From: Candidatus Eiseniibacteriota bacterium
Lineage (GTDB): Bacteria; Eisenbacteria; RBG-16-71-46; JABDJR01
Length of the DNA stretch: 7,612 nt
Direction of reading: 5' to 3'
NCBI GenBank assembly: GCA_013003415.1
Contig: JABDJR010000661.1
Span: 1-7,612 of the forward strand
Below, piece after piece: positions 1 through 6,342 of this stretch. The translations under genes and the position numbers were made by a program. How positions within the stretch are numbered: the stretch's first letter is position 1; every line of letters starts with the position of its first letter. The notes beneath the pieces were generated by a model that saw only the letters and a list, made by a program, of their open reading frames with translations, made no database searches and was not told where the DNA came from.

Positions 1-1141
1 CCACCTCATCGGTCCAGGGACAACCGGCATCGATCCCGCTTTCGAAGGCGTCTCCTAAGCTGAACCGTTCTTTGATCTTGAAGGGTCCCCCCACTTGACT
101 ATTGTCTAGTTGGTAAATGATGAACTCGTCACCTTTAAAGAAATAGACAAAGTCGTTGATCACGCCCCGCCGAGGGTCCTTGTGTTGCCAGTTTACCGCC
201 GCATCAATCCCCTTTTCCCAGGTCTCCGGAAAGGCCCAATCATCTTGGATGGGTTTTGGGAAGTTCGGGTAGGGCCGGTCCTCTTGCAAATTGTATTTTA
301 TGTATTCCGATCCCCTAAAGAGGAAGGCAACACCACCTCCCCAATTGACGGCAGCGTCTAAACCACTCTCCCACTCTTGGGGAAGCTCCCAGTTTGGGAC
401 AAGCGCTTGAGGAAACCCGGCTTCGAGGTGACTCTCATCGACCTGAAAGCGATAGTACTCATCTCCAGAAAAGAAGTAAGCGCGATGAGAATCGAATCGC
501 ATAGCCGCGTCGACAGCAAAGGCTTTGGAATCCACGAGCTTGAAGAATTGCGACCGAGAGTTTATTCCCGAAGGGGGTGCCTCAGGCGATGCGTCTACGA
601 TCATGGCATTGTAATCGACGACGATAAGGAGGCTGGTCTCGTTGGGGCGCACCTGTTTTCGGCGGTTATCGACCACGATCTGAAACTTCTCATCGATGGC
701 TGAGAAGATCTTTACGCCCCCCTCCCCTCCCTCTATCTTGAACATCTGAGCCTTCGAACCGTTTCTCTCGGCGAGATGAATATTCGTTCCGAAAGTGGGG
801 TTTTGATCCGCCACTTCGAACACCATCTCGTGAGACATCATCGAAGTAATAAAGAAGAATCCATCGTCAGCCGGAACAAAATAGAACTTCTGGTTTGGGC
901 CCCCATCTTCGTCCTCCCGAGGGGAGGCCAGAATGTTAGCCCCATTCTGAGGGCGATCGCCTTCAAATCCCAAAACCTTCACCTCACCAGGAGAGGTAGG
1001 GATAACGGTCTCAGAAGGGATAATGGCCTCAATGTTGTAGATAACGTGACGGTCCGGAAAAGCGGCTAGTGCGGGATTGGCGACCAGTAGGAAAAATCCC
1101 GCGAAGAGAGCGACAGGAACGCAAGAGCGAAGAGAGGGCAA
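1..1141 (-). CDS. Secreted ricin-type beta-trefoil / hemopexin-repeat protein (C-terminus beyond window)
   Basis: Open frame of 380 codons with no stop, running off the left edge, so the C-terminus is missing. I chose a TTG start at 1141: AGGAG lies 6 bases upstream (1152-1148) and the start gives a full signal peptide (hydrophobic core about residues 9-22, cleavage after ANPALA, residue 26). The first in-frame ATG would fall inside the folded domain. Residues about 52-202 resemble a three-fold ricin-type beta-trefoil, with NGANI...NQKFYFV and FGTNIHLAERNGSKAQMF echoing the family's repeated 'nGt.i.l...aQ.f' pattern. From about 208 there are hemopexin-like blades. A (V/L/I)DAA or IDAG step recurs at Asp211, 262, 313 and 371, and each complete blade carries an aromatic strand such as YFFSGDEYYRF (222-232), AFLFRGSEYIKY and VYFFKGDEFIIY. 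Three blades are complete and a fourth begins at the edge, matching a four-bladed propeller. Known relatives (hemopexin, matrix metalloprotease C-domains, photopexins) bind ligands or proteins. No enzymatic domain is seen. An export role is well supported; the ligand is unknown. Confidence 0.85.
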   Translation of the reverse strand, partial: MPSLRSCVPVALFAGFFLLVANPALAAFPDRHVIYNIEAIIPSETVIPTSPGEVKVLGFEGDRPQNGANILASPREDEDGGPNQKFYFVPADDGFFFITSMMSHEMVFEVADQNPTFGTNIHLAERNGSKAQMFKIEGGEGGVKIFSAIDEKFQIVVDNRRKQVRPNETSLLIVVDYNAMIVDASPEAPPSGINSRSQFFKLVDSKAFAVDAAMRFDSHRAYFFSGDEYYRFQVDESHLEAGFPQALVPNWELPQEWESGLDAAVNWGGGVAFLFRGSEYIKYNLQEDRPYPNFPKPIQDDWAFPETWEKGIDAAVNWQHKDPRRGVINDFVYFFKGDEFIIYQLDNSQVGGPFKIKERFSLGDAFESGIDAGCPWTDEV

Positions 1142-1147
1142 TGGTTG

Positions 1148-1152
1148 CTCCT
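1148..1152 (-). promoter_or_regulatory. Ribosome binding site deciding the TTG start of the hemopexin gene
   Basis: AGGAG on the minus strand lies 6 bases before the TTG at 1141-1139. No ATG or GTG in this frame lies near enough upstream to use it, and only the TTG start preserves a complete signal peptide. Confidence 0.75.
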
Positions 1153-1192
1153 AGGTTGAGGCAAGACTAACAATGTGCATCGTGGAGGGCAG

Positions 1193-1222
1193 ATTATCAA
1201 AGTGGCGTTGCTAAGGCACCAC
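1193..1222 (-). promoter_or_regulatory. Candidate promoter/operator of the hemopexin gene
   Basis: On the minus strand TTTGATAAT gives a -10-like GATAAT (1198-1193), about 50 bases before the TTG start. No good -35 hexamer stands 17 bases upstream. That position is instead covered by TGGTGCCTT-AGCA-ACGCCAC (1221-1202), an inverted-repeat-like motif that can pair as GUGGUG/CGCCAC. The same two blocks occur before the histidine kinase gene (3899-3883). An activator-dependent promoter would look like this, but that is inference. Confidence 0.4.
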
Positions 1223-1259
1223 CCTAGGAATTGGGGGCGATTTCTTCTGGAAACGGAAA

Positions 1260-1280
1260 GGCCCGGCTAATAGCCGGGCC
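1260..1280 (-). terminator. Rho-independent terminator-like hairpin
   Basis: A perfect 9-bp GC-rich stem (GGCCCGGCT / AGCCGGGCC) closes a 3-base ATT loop. On the minus strand it is followed by TTTCCGTTTCC; on the plus strand it is followed by CCACGTC with no T tract. It therefore points left, ending minus-strand transcription about 120 bases before the hemopexin start. The response regulator stop is about 440 bases upstream of it, so it may end that operon with a long 3' tail or end a separate RNA made in the gap. Confidence 0.7.
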
Positions 1281-1560
1281 CCACGTCTCCCCCCGTAGTT
1301 CTTCTCGTGCAGGACGTTGTTTGGGCGCTTCTACTCGCCCAGCCACGCGTTCCACCGACCCGAGTCTCTCGTTCGAATCGGTGGTGATCCTAACGCTTGA
1401 AGTCGGCGGGGGCCGAATTCATACGTCCGTGTGTGAGCTAATTCAGCTGCCTGTTCACAGATACACCGGTCCGATTCAGTATCTGGAACCTGGGGAAAGC
1501 CGATTTCCCCGACTGAAAAAGCCGCAGCACGAGATCCCCATGCGACGGGTGTCTACATAG
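1281..1560 (-). other. Gap without a convincing gene; candidate structured RNA region
   Basis: About 280 bases in which no frame reads as protein on either strand. Several perfect inverted repeats lie one after another: TGGGCG/CGCCCA (1322-1341, 6 bp), CCACCGA/TCGGTGG (1352-1384, 7 bp, with an inner CGAG/CTCG), CAGATAC/GTATCTG (1458-1485, 7 bp) and GGGGAAA/TTTCCCC (1492-1510, 7 bp, 5-base loop). They precede the terminator at 1260-1280 on the minus strand, which suggests an RNA read leftward: either a structured 3' tail of the response regulator mRNA or an independent small RNA. No motif of tmRNA, RNase P, SRP, 6S, cobalamin or c-di-GMP riboswitches was recognised. No convincing promoter was found. 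Confidence 0.3.
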
Positions 1561-1571
1561 AAACTTAACAA

Positions 1572-1597
1572 TGTCCAATATTGGAAAACATCGGACA
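1572..1597 (-). terminator. Stem-loop downstream of the response regulator, possible weak terminator
   Basis: As minus-strand RNA this forms an uninterrupted 11-bp stem, UGUCCGAUGUU / AAUAUUGGACA, with a UUCC loop. Two of the pairs are G-U. On the plus strand those positions become A-C mismatches, so the structure favours a leftward transcript. It is followed by TTGTTAAGTTTCT, a poor T tract, so termination would be weak; an mRNA 3'-end stabiliser is as likely. A perfect 12-bp DNA palindrome (TCCAATATTGGA, 1574-1585) overlaps it and could instead be a protein site. It lies about 125 bases beyond the regulator stop. Confidence 0.4.
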
Positions 1598-1722
1598 AAA
1601 AATGGTAGGCGTACTCTGTTTTTCTGAAGAAGACTCAGTCATTTTCCTGGTTTAACTAGGATTTTTGCTGAGTGCTGTAAATAGGCTGTTGAGGTTCCAG
1701 ATCGAACAACGCGACATGAGGC

Positions 1723-2382
1723 TTAGTCGTCTGAACCTGGGGCATCCATGCTGGCAATTCCGTGCCTGATGGCAAATTTGGTGAGGTCAGCCGTTCCGCG
1801 AACCCCAAGTTTCTCAGTTAGATTTGCCCGGTGCGTTGCTACCGTCTTCGCGCTGAGATGTAGCTTCTCGGCGATGTGCTTAGTCTCATGGCCTTCGGCA
1901 ATCAGTTGCAGAACCTCCATCTCTCGGCTGCTGAGGTTGCTAATGGAAGGGGTGGTCGCCCCGGCCATCAAACCACTCACTGCCACTCCGGCAACCGAGG
2001 GGGAAAGATACATCTGGCCTGCTGATATGCAACGGATGGCCTTAACAAGTTCTTCCAGGGGGCAGTCTTTCATGAGGTAACCGCTAGCTCCGCGTTCCAA
2101 GGCTGCGGTTACAAACTCCGAACCCCCGTGCATGGAAAGGCAGAGAACTTTGGTGTCGGGGTATTGATGCACGATCTGGCGGGTGGCTTCGATCCCATTT
2201 AACCCGGGCATTGTTACATCCATCACCACAACTTCCGGTTTGGTTCGCTGCACGGCGTCAACGGCCTCTGCCCCAGAAGAGGCCTCGGCAACAATGCGGA
2301 TATCTGGCTCTTGAGCGAGCAAACTTCGTAAGCCCTCCAGGAAAAGTGCATGATCATCCGCCAAAACAACTGTCGTCTCCAT
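1723..2382 (-). CDS. NarL/FixJ-family response regulator (REC + LuxR-type HTH)
   Basis: 219 residues, the usual length of the family. An N-terminal receiver domain (about 3-120) has the acidic pair Asp9/Asp10, the phospho-acceptor Asp55 in VVVMDVTMPG, Ser83 at the conserved Thr/Ser position and Lys105 in GYLMKD. A linker leads to a LuxR/GerE helix-turn-helix (about 148-210) with the typical LSSREMEVLQLIAEG opening and the HLSAKTVATHRANL recognition region. The expected role is a cytoplasmic transcription factor, phosphorylated by the adjacent kinase, that dimerises and binds DNA. The ATG follows the kinase TAG directly, with GGGAGGA (2392-2386) inside the last codons of the kinase as ribosome binding site. 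The two proteins are therefore probably made in a coupled way. Target genes cannot be read from the sequence; the repeated motif upstream of 3819 and 1141 is one candidate site. Confidence 0.95.
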   Translation of the reverse strand: METTVVLADDHALFLEGLRSLLAQEPDIRIVAEASSGAEAVDAVQRTKPEVVVMDVTMPGLNGIEATRQIVHQYPDTKVLCLSMHGGSEFVTAALERGASGYLMKDCPLEELVKAIRCISAGQMYLSPSVAGVAVSGLMAGATTPSISNLSSREMEVLQLIAEGHETKHIAEKLHLSAKTVATHRANLTEKLGVRGTADLTKFAIRHGIASMDAPGSDD

Positions 2383-3819
2383 CTATCCTCCCACGACTCG
2401 ACCAAGGCCAACTTGATGCGTGTGACGTTCTCTGGAATCTTCCAGCGGTGTTTCAATCACAATGTGCGTCCCCTTCTCTCGGGAGGACTCAATTTTTATG
2501 CTGCCGCCAACACTTCTCAATTGCTCGGTTACGCTGAATAACCCGAACCCACCATCGCGACTGGGAAGCCCAGTGTTCATGGTATCGAATCCCACACCGT
2601 CATCAAGGATTTCAAGCTTGATGCGATCCCCTTGGCCACGTAGCTTCATGGTTGCGTTCTTCGCTTTGGAGTGTTTTACCGCGTTTCGAAGAAGTTCTCG
2701 TGCACTCCGATAGAGAATAATCGCGAGCTCTTCGGGGACGGTATTAGGCTTGTTCTCTGCGGCAAACTGAAAATGAATATCACTTGCCGCTTCTAATTGG
2801 GGTCCTAAGCTCTTCAGAGCAGCTTCCAAGCCCAACTCATAAAGGATGGGAGAACAAAGATCGAAGGTCAGCGACCGGCATGAAATAAGGGTTTGCTCAA
2901 GAAGATCTTCCACGCGTTGAATGACCGGAATCCGCTGATCGTCTCCTGAATGCTGCAGTTGGTGGAGCTGAATCTTTGCCAAGGCCAGGGTTTGCCCGAC
3001 CTGATCGTGGAGACCAATGGCAATCCGGCGCCGCTCTCCCTCTTCGGCTAGAGCGAGATCAGAAGAGAGCGCCCGAAGGGCTTCTTGATACTCCCGCAGG
3101 CGTTGCTCAGACCGTTTCCGCTCACTAATGTCCTCGCAAATCACGAGAATGACCGTCCGCCCGGACTCATCATGAATCGTGCTCACCGTCTCAGCTACCG
3201 TAATTACACTTCCGTCTTTGCGTCGCTTGCGCGCCTCCCAGCGAGCAACATCTTTGTTGTCGGAGAGGAAAGTTTGCAGATCACGCTTCACCTGCTCACG
3301 AGAGTCTTCGTGAAACACATCGAGAACCTGTCCGCCGAGAAGTTCTCCATGCTCGTAGCCAAGTTGTTTCGAGCCTTCTTCATTCACCGAGAGGACGGTT
3401 CCCTCCGTATCCAAGGTGAAGTACATCATAGGAGTGTTTTCGTAGAGAGCTCGATATCGGCGCTCACTCACTTGCAGAGCGTTAAGCGCCTGCCGCTCTC
3501 GCGAAACAACGCTCTCTACCAGGGCGCCCGCCCGACGCTCAATCTCTACCGCACGTCGTCGACTGGAACGCCAAAGCACAAAGGTGACCGCCATCGCGGT
3601 ACATAAACTGGCAGAGATTCCTCGAGCCAAGTGAAAATCGTGAATGGCATCTGGACCAGGTTGCAAAGAGCGAATGATGATTTCCCAAACCAAAAAGAGA
3701 ATCGCTACCGTGAGTACGGCCACGATCAGGGGAATCATGAACTCGTTCTGCAGAAAGCTCGATCGAAGGGGAGCTTGGGAATCCGCGCGCGGCGCTAGAT
3801 TTGAAGAGGACTCTGGCAT
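2383..3819 (-). CDS. Membrane PAS-domain sensor histidine kinase (HisKA_3 / NarX-like)
   Basis: 478 residues. Two hydrophobic helices (about 28-50 and 67-84) flank a short loop of roughly 16 residues, too small for a ligand-binding periplasmic domain, so sensing probably lies in the membrane or the cytoplasm. A coiled stretch (about 85-118) leads to a PAS domain (about 118-232, ending in ICEDISERKRSE). The dimerisation domain has the HisKA_3 box, with phospho-acceptor His271 in GLHDQVGQTL; the residue before LHD is Gly, where Glu is common. The HATPase_c domain shows the N box (ELLRNAVKH, Asn379), the DDGVGFD box (406-412) and GGFGLFSV (423-430). All catalytic elements are present. The ATG at 3819 has only a weak AGGG upstream. 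This class pairs with NarL-type regulators, and one follows immediately. The signal sensed is not evident; no haem-, flavin- or metal-binding signature was recognised in the PAS. Confidence 0.93.
   Translation of the reverse strand: MPESSSNLAPRADSQAPLRSSFLQNEFMIPLIVAVLTVAILFLVWEIIIRSLQPGPDAIHDFHLARGISASLCTAMAVTFVLWRSSRRRAVEIERRAGALVESVVSRERQALNALQVSERRYRALYENTPMMYFTLDTEGTVLSVNEEGSKQLGYEHGELLGGQVLDVFHEDSREQVKRDLQTFLSDNKDVARWEARKRRKDGSVITVAETVSTIHDESGRTVILVICEDISERKRSEQRLREYQEALRALSSDLALAEEGERRRIAIGLHDQVGQTLALAKIQLHQLQHSGDDQRIPVIQRVEDLLEQTLISCRSLTFDLCSPILYELGLEAALKSLGPQLEAASDIHFQFAAENKPNTVPEELAIILYRSARELLRNAVKHSKAKNATMKLRGQGDRIKLEILDDGVGFDTMNTGLPSRDGGFGLFSVTEQLRSVGGSIKIESSREKGTHIVIETPLEDSRERHTHQVGLGRVVGG
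2386..2392 (-). promoter_or_regulatory. Ribosome binding site of the response regulator, inside the kinase gene
   Basis: GGGAGGA encodes the final Gly codons of the kinase and is followed by TAG and then the regulator ATG with no base between. A terminating ribosome stands on the next start, the arrangement expected for translational coupling. Confidence 0.7.
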
Positions 3820-3823
3820 TGGC

Positions 3824-3838
3824 CAACCCTATAGGTTG
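3824..3838 (-). promoter_or_regulatory. Small hairpin over the kinase translation start region
   Basis: CAACC-TATAG-GGTTG on the minus strand is a 5-bp stem with a 5-base loop ending 4 bases before the kinase ATG. It contains the only Shine-Dalgarno-like AGGG, so folding could lower kinase translation. The stem is short and may be chance. Confidence 0.25.
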
Positions 3839-3866
3839 TAGAGAGGCGGTTGGTGACGACCAGGGA

Positions 3867-3899
3867 ATCATATCAGAACAAGGTGGCGTAAAGGCACCA
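3867..3899 (-). promoter_or_regulatory. Candidate promoter/operator of the kinase-regulator operon
   Basis: TGATATGAT on the minus strand (3875-3867) is a good extended -10 (TGn plus TATGAT), about 48 bases before the kinase ATG, with no clear -35 hexamer. Just upstream is TGGTGCCTT-T-ACGCCAC (3899-3883), a dyad (GGTGCC...GCCACC) that shares both blocks with the motif upstream of the hemopexin gene. The lack of a -35 together with an adjacent dyad suggests an activator site, possibly autoregulation. That is inference. Confidence 0.45.
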
Positions 3900-3951
3900 A
3901 ATGGTGGCTAGGCTCGGCGAGGCTAGACTTCGTCAAATCCAGCGAGCGGGA

Positions 3952-5073
3952 TTAGAAGGGCTCCCCAAGCTTAAAATAGAAATTCACCTCATCCCCATAG
4001 GCCACATCAAATCGGATGACGGTCTCTTCAGCTCCCCCGGAAAATCGGATCCCAGCCCCAACGGAGACTTGCATGTCCTCAAGTCTAAAGTTCTCAAGTT
4101 CAGGCGCGACATTCCCAACCCCAGCAAAAAACGCCAACCCAACTCGTTTCCAGGCATGAAACCGATACTCCCCCTGGGCGGCGAGAAGATTGCGATCCAG
4201 GTTTCGCCCGGTTCGATATCCACGCGTGTGCTCACGACCCCCTAGAGCCGCCATTCGCCATAAAGGTGGCTGCTGCGCGGTTCCGTAGTAGAACAGTTGG
4301 GTAGCAAACACGCTGCGGTCACTGGTAGCAAAGTAGTTTCTAAAATCGAGGTTGAACACATTGAAATCGAATTCGTTACCGTAGCGAGCATCGAAGTACA
4401 TGGCAAAACCCTGATAGTGGATGCCTGACTGGTAAGGTGAAACGCGATTGTTGTAGTCCACGACAAACCCTAAACCGTAAACATCTCCCCCTTCTGTTCC
4501 CTCTGGGGGATCTACCTCAAGCAAGCCACCAGACTCTACGGACAAGAGCCGCGTGTGCTCATATTCAGTCCGAGCTCCCACCTTGAATTCCGGACTGACG
4601 CGACGAAACAGCTCTATGTAGGCCCGCTTTTTTCGAGGACGGTAGATTTCTTCATTTTCAATTGGAGTTCCCGGACCAATTCCATAATAGCGCTGGGCCA
4701 AATCATCGAATTGAAACTTGCTTCGCATGTTGTAACGACCGTCCGCGAAGTCGACGGTGAGCACTCCCTCTATCCGGGTTTGGCCCTGAACCGTCTTTCG
4801 AACTTTGAATCGAAGAGTCGACTCCTGACACAGTGGACTCCGCTGACCAAGACGGACCTGAAGGGAACCACCCAGCCCAAACCCTCGGATATCCGAGTAG
4901 GATGCGCGCGGAAGCACGATGATCGTTTCCCCTTTGTAACTCGGTGGCATCCATTGAAAGCTTGGTTCCTCTGACTCTAGGTCCTCAAGATCGAGGGTCT
5001 GGGCATAAAGAGGATTTCCCAGGTATCCAAAGAGCAGGCAAAAGAGGGTCAGAACCGCTAGACGAAGGAGCAT
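3952..5073 (-). CDS. Omp85/BamA-superfamily surface-antigen beta-barrel, no POTRA domains
   Basis: 373 residues. A signal peptide (hydrophobic about 5-18, probable cleavage after LYA, residue 24) leads through about 30 residues into alternating aromatic/polar strands to the C-terminus, ending FYFKLGEPF with the terminal Phe typical of outer-membrane barrels. HTRGYRTGR (282-290) matches the (V/T)RG(F/Y) loop-6 motif of the Omp85 family, and RYYGIGPGTP (129-138) is the kind of turn often seen in Bac_surface_Ag (PF01103) barrels. BamA itself is about twice this length, with five POTRA domains. Here there is no room for even one, so a role in general outer-membrane assembly is unlikely; translocation or a porin-like or surface role is possible. 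The ATG has AGGA about 8 bases upstream. The gene lies 132 bases before the kinase gene in the same direction but appears to be a separate transcript, because a promoter-like element lies between them. Confidence 0.85.
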   Translation of the reverse strand: MLLRLAVLTLFCLLFGYLGNPLYAQTLDLEDLESEEPSFQWMPPSYKGETIIVLPRASYSDIRGFGLGGSLQVRLGQRSPLCQESTLRFKVRKTVQGQTRIEGVLTVDFADGRYNMRSKFQFDDLAQRYYGIGPGTPIENEEIYRPRKKRAYIELFRRVSPEFKVGARTEYEHTRLLSVESGGLLEVDPPEGTEGGDVYGLGFVVDYNNRVSPYQSGIHYQGFAMYFDARYGNEFDFNVFNLDFRNYFATSDRSVFATQLFYYGTAQQPPLWRMAALGGREHTRGYRTGRNLDRNLLAAQGEYRFHAWKRVGLAFFAGVGNVAPELENFRLEDMQVSVGAGIRFSGGAEETVIRFDVAYGDEVNFYFKLGEPF

Positions 5074-5232
5074 GCGGCAAATCCTACCGCCCTTAGAGTC
5101 CTAGGGATAGACCTTGCCCCAGTCCCCAGGCGAGGAAAACTAAAAAAACCTGGAGATGTTGCCGATAACCATGACGAAAAGCATACCGCCGTCCCATGTC
5201 AAAACCTTAAGCCTAAGTTTGCGATCTGAGCT
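5074..5232. promoter_or_regulatory. Divergent intergenic region between barrel and glycosyltransferase genes
   Basis: This 159-base spacer must hold the promoters of both divergent genes. An A-rich tract (AAAACTAAAAAAA, 5136-5148) could bend DNA or act as an UP element. Toward the glycosyltransferase, TTGCCG and CATACC stand 17 bases apart (5159-5187), a weak sigma70-like pair. No good promoter toward the barrel gene was identified, and the motif found before the kinase and hemopexin genes is absent here. Confidence 0.35.
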
Positions 5233-6342
5233 ATGTACCGATACACCGATATTCGAAACGATTGGCGTCTCCTTGACGAAGAGACCTTTGAAGTTCCTTC
5301 GGGTATCGAACTCCTCTCTCATGAGGCCTTCGCTTCTCCAAACGGCCCTCATGTTGAACAAGTGCGTCCAAGTTCGGTGATTGGTCCTTTTCGAATGGTT
5401 CCCGCCTTGCATCACCTTCTCTACGCACTCCAACTCCTCATGCGTTGCAGAAATCACTCGGTTCTAATTGTGAACGGTAGCTCTCCCCTGTGGCTTGCTG
5501 TGGGTCTACTGAATCAGACTCTCTTTTGCCTCCGAAAACGGCGTGTTCTTTGTTGGGCACTTCATGCAGAGCCCTCGACCCGGTTCTCACGCGAGATCAT
5601 GAGGTGGGGGCTTAAAGGAACGTCTCTGTCTCTGCTTTGGTCAAAAAACACGGTGAGTTCGCACGTCGAGTTCTTCCAACTACCGGAAACACGTTTCTTG
5701 TTCATGCCCTACAAAGCCAATCACTCAAAGGAACTGCCCTACAAGCTCTCTCTAGACAACTATGTTTTTGCGGGAGGGAATAGCAAAAGGGACTACGACA
5801 CGCTACTGACTGCGATCAAAGGTACGGGTATCCCTTTGGTCATTAGCTCCACGGATCCCGAAGTAAAGAGCTCTCTACGAGACCTGTCTAATGTCACCGT
5901 GGTCAGCGCGGTCGAGCCTGAGTTTGCCGAACTACAGGCGGCTTCTCGGTTCGTGGTCATGCCGATGCACGAGGAAGGAATTCGCGGGGCCGGAGAAGCG
6001 AACATCTGCAACGCCATGTGGCATGGTAAACCCGTCATTGCAGCCGACAACATTTCGGCTCACGAGTACATTCAACACGGTCAAACGGGTTTCGTTGTTC
6101 CCTCCGGTGATACGAAGGCCCTGCGAGATCACATTATTCGACTCTGGAACAATCCCGAGCTGACGAGAACCATGGGAGAGGCCGCCCACCGCCACGTGGT
6201 GGAGAACTTCACCCAATCCTCCTTTTCACAGCGTCTCCGCAGATTGTCCGCGATTCTTGGGACCGAGGAGTTCTTCGTGCCCCATATCCGCACGACGAAA
6301 ATCCAACTTGAGGCGGAGACTCCATCGCGTCAGGCGAGCTAG
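5233..6342 (+). CDS. GT-B fold glycosyltransferase, GT4-like
   Basis: 369 residues. An in-frame TGA at 5227-5229 limits the start, so the ATG at 5233 is the longest choice; only a weak GAG precedes it. The C-terminal half is typical of GT4-type nucleotide-sugar transferases: FAGGNSKRDYDTLLTAI (179-195) opens the second Rossmann domain, followed by NAMWHGKPVIAAD (260-272), an HEYI segment with Glu278, and GQTGFVVPSGD (283-293). The N-terminal half (to about 165) is poorly conserved, as expected of an acceptor-binding domain, and lacks the usual glycine-rich loop at its very start. The Glu of the common 'EAM.xGKPV' segment (second Glu of EX7E) is replaced by Asn260, and no Glu stands 8 residues earlier. 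No signal peptide is seen, so the protein is probably cytosolic or membrane-associated, working on a polysaccharide or glycolipid. Donor and acceptor are unknown. Confidence 0.85.
   Translation: MYRYTDIRNDWRLLDEETFEVPSGIELLSHEAFASPNGPHVEQVRPSSVIGPFRMVPALHHLLYALQLLMRCRNHSVLIVNGSSPLWLAVGLLNQTLFCLRKRRVLCWALHAEPSTRFSREIMRWGLKGTSLSLLWSKNTVSSHVEFFQLPETRFLFMPYKANHSKELPYKLSLDNYVFAGGNSKRDYDTLLTAIKGTGIPLVISSTDPEVKSSLRDLSNVTVVSAVEPEFAELQAASRFVVMPMHEEGIRGAGEANICNAMWHGKPVIAADNISAHEYIQHGQTGFVVPSGDTKALRDHIIRLWNNPELTRTMGEAAHRHVVENFTQSSFSQRLRRLSAILGTEEFFVPHIRTTKIQLEAETPSRQAS

Noticed and set aside
110..1069. Three plus-strand open frames of 83-108 codons
   Set aside because: They are antisense to a continuous minus-strand frame encoding a signal peptide, beta-trefoil and hemopexin repeats; their own products resemble nothing.
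1371..1379. GTTCGAATC resembling a tRNA T-loop
   Set aside because: The flanking bases do not form a 5-bp T stem, and no acceptor, D or anticodon arms fit on either strand.
1231..1560. Plus-strand open frame of 109 codons in the gap
   Set aside because: TTG start with AGGA only one base upstream, reads through the terminator hairpin and the inverted repeats, and the product is low-complexity with no domain features.
1633..1673. Dyad ACTCAG...CTGAGT with an inner CCTGG/CTAGG
   Set aside because: A 6-bp outer arm separated by unpaired stretches from a 5-bp inner arm; too loose to call a terminator or operator.
3085..3606. Plus-strand open frame of 173 codons
   Set aside because: Antisense to the PAS and linker part of the histidine kinase, which has unmistakable family motifs.
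5156..5380. Plus-strand open frame of 74 codons at the start of the glycosyltransferase
   Set aside because: Overlaps the glycosyltransferase in another frame, no ribosome binding site, no recognisable features; I found no sign of a frameshift in the glycosyltransferase.
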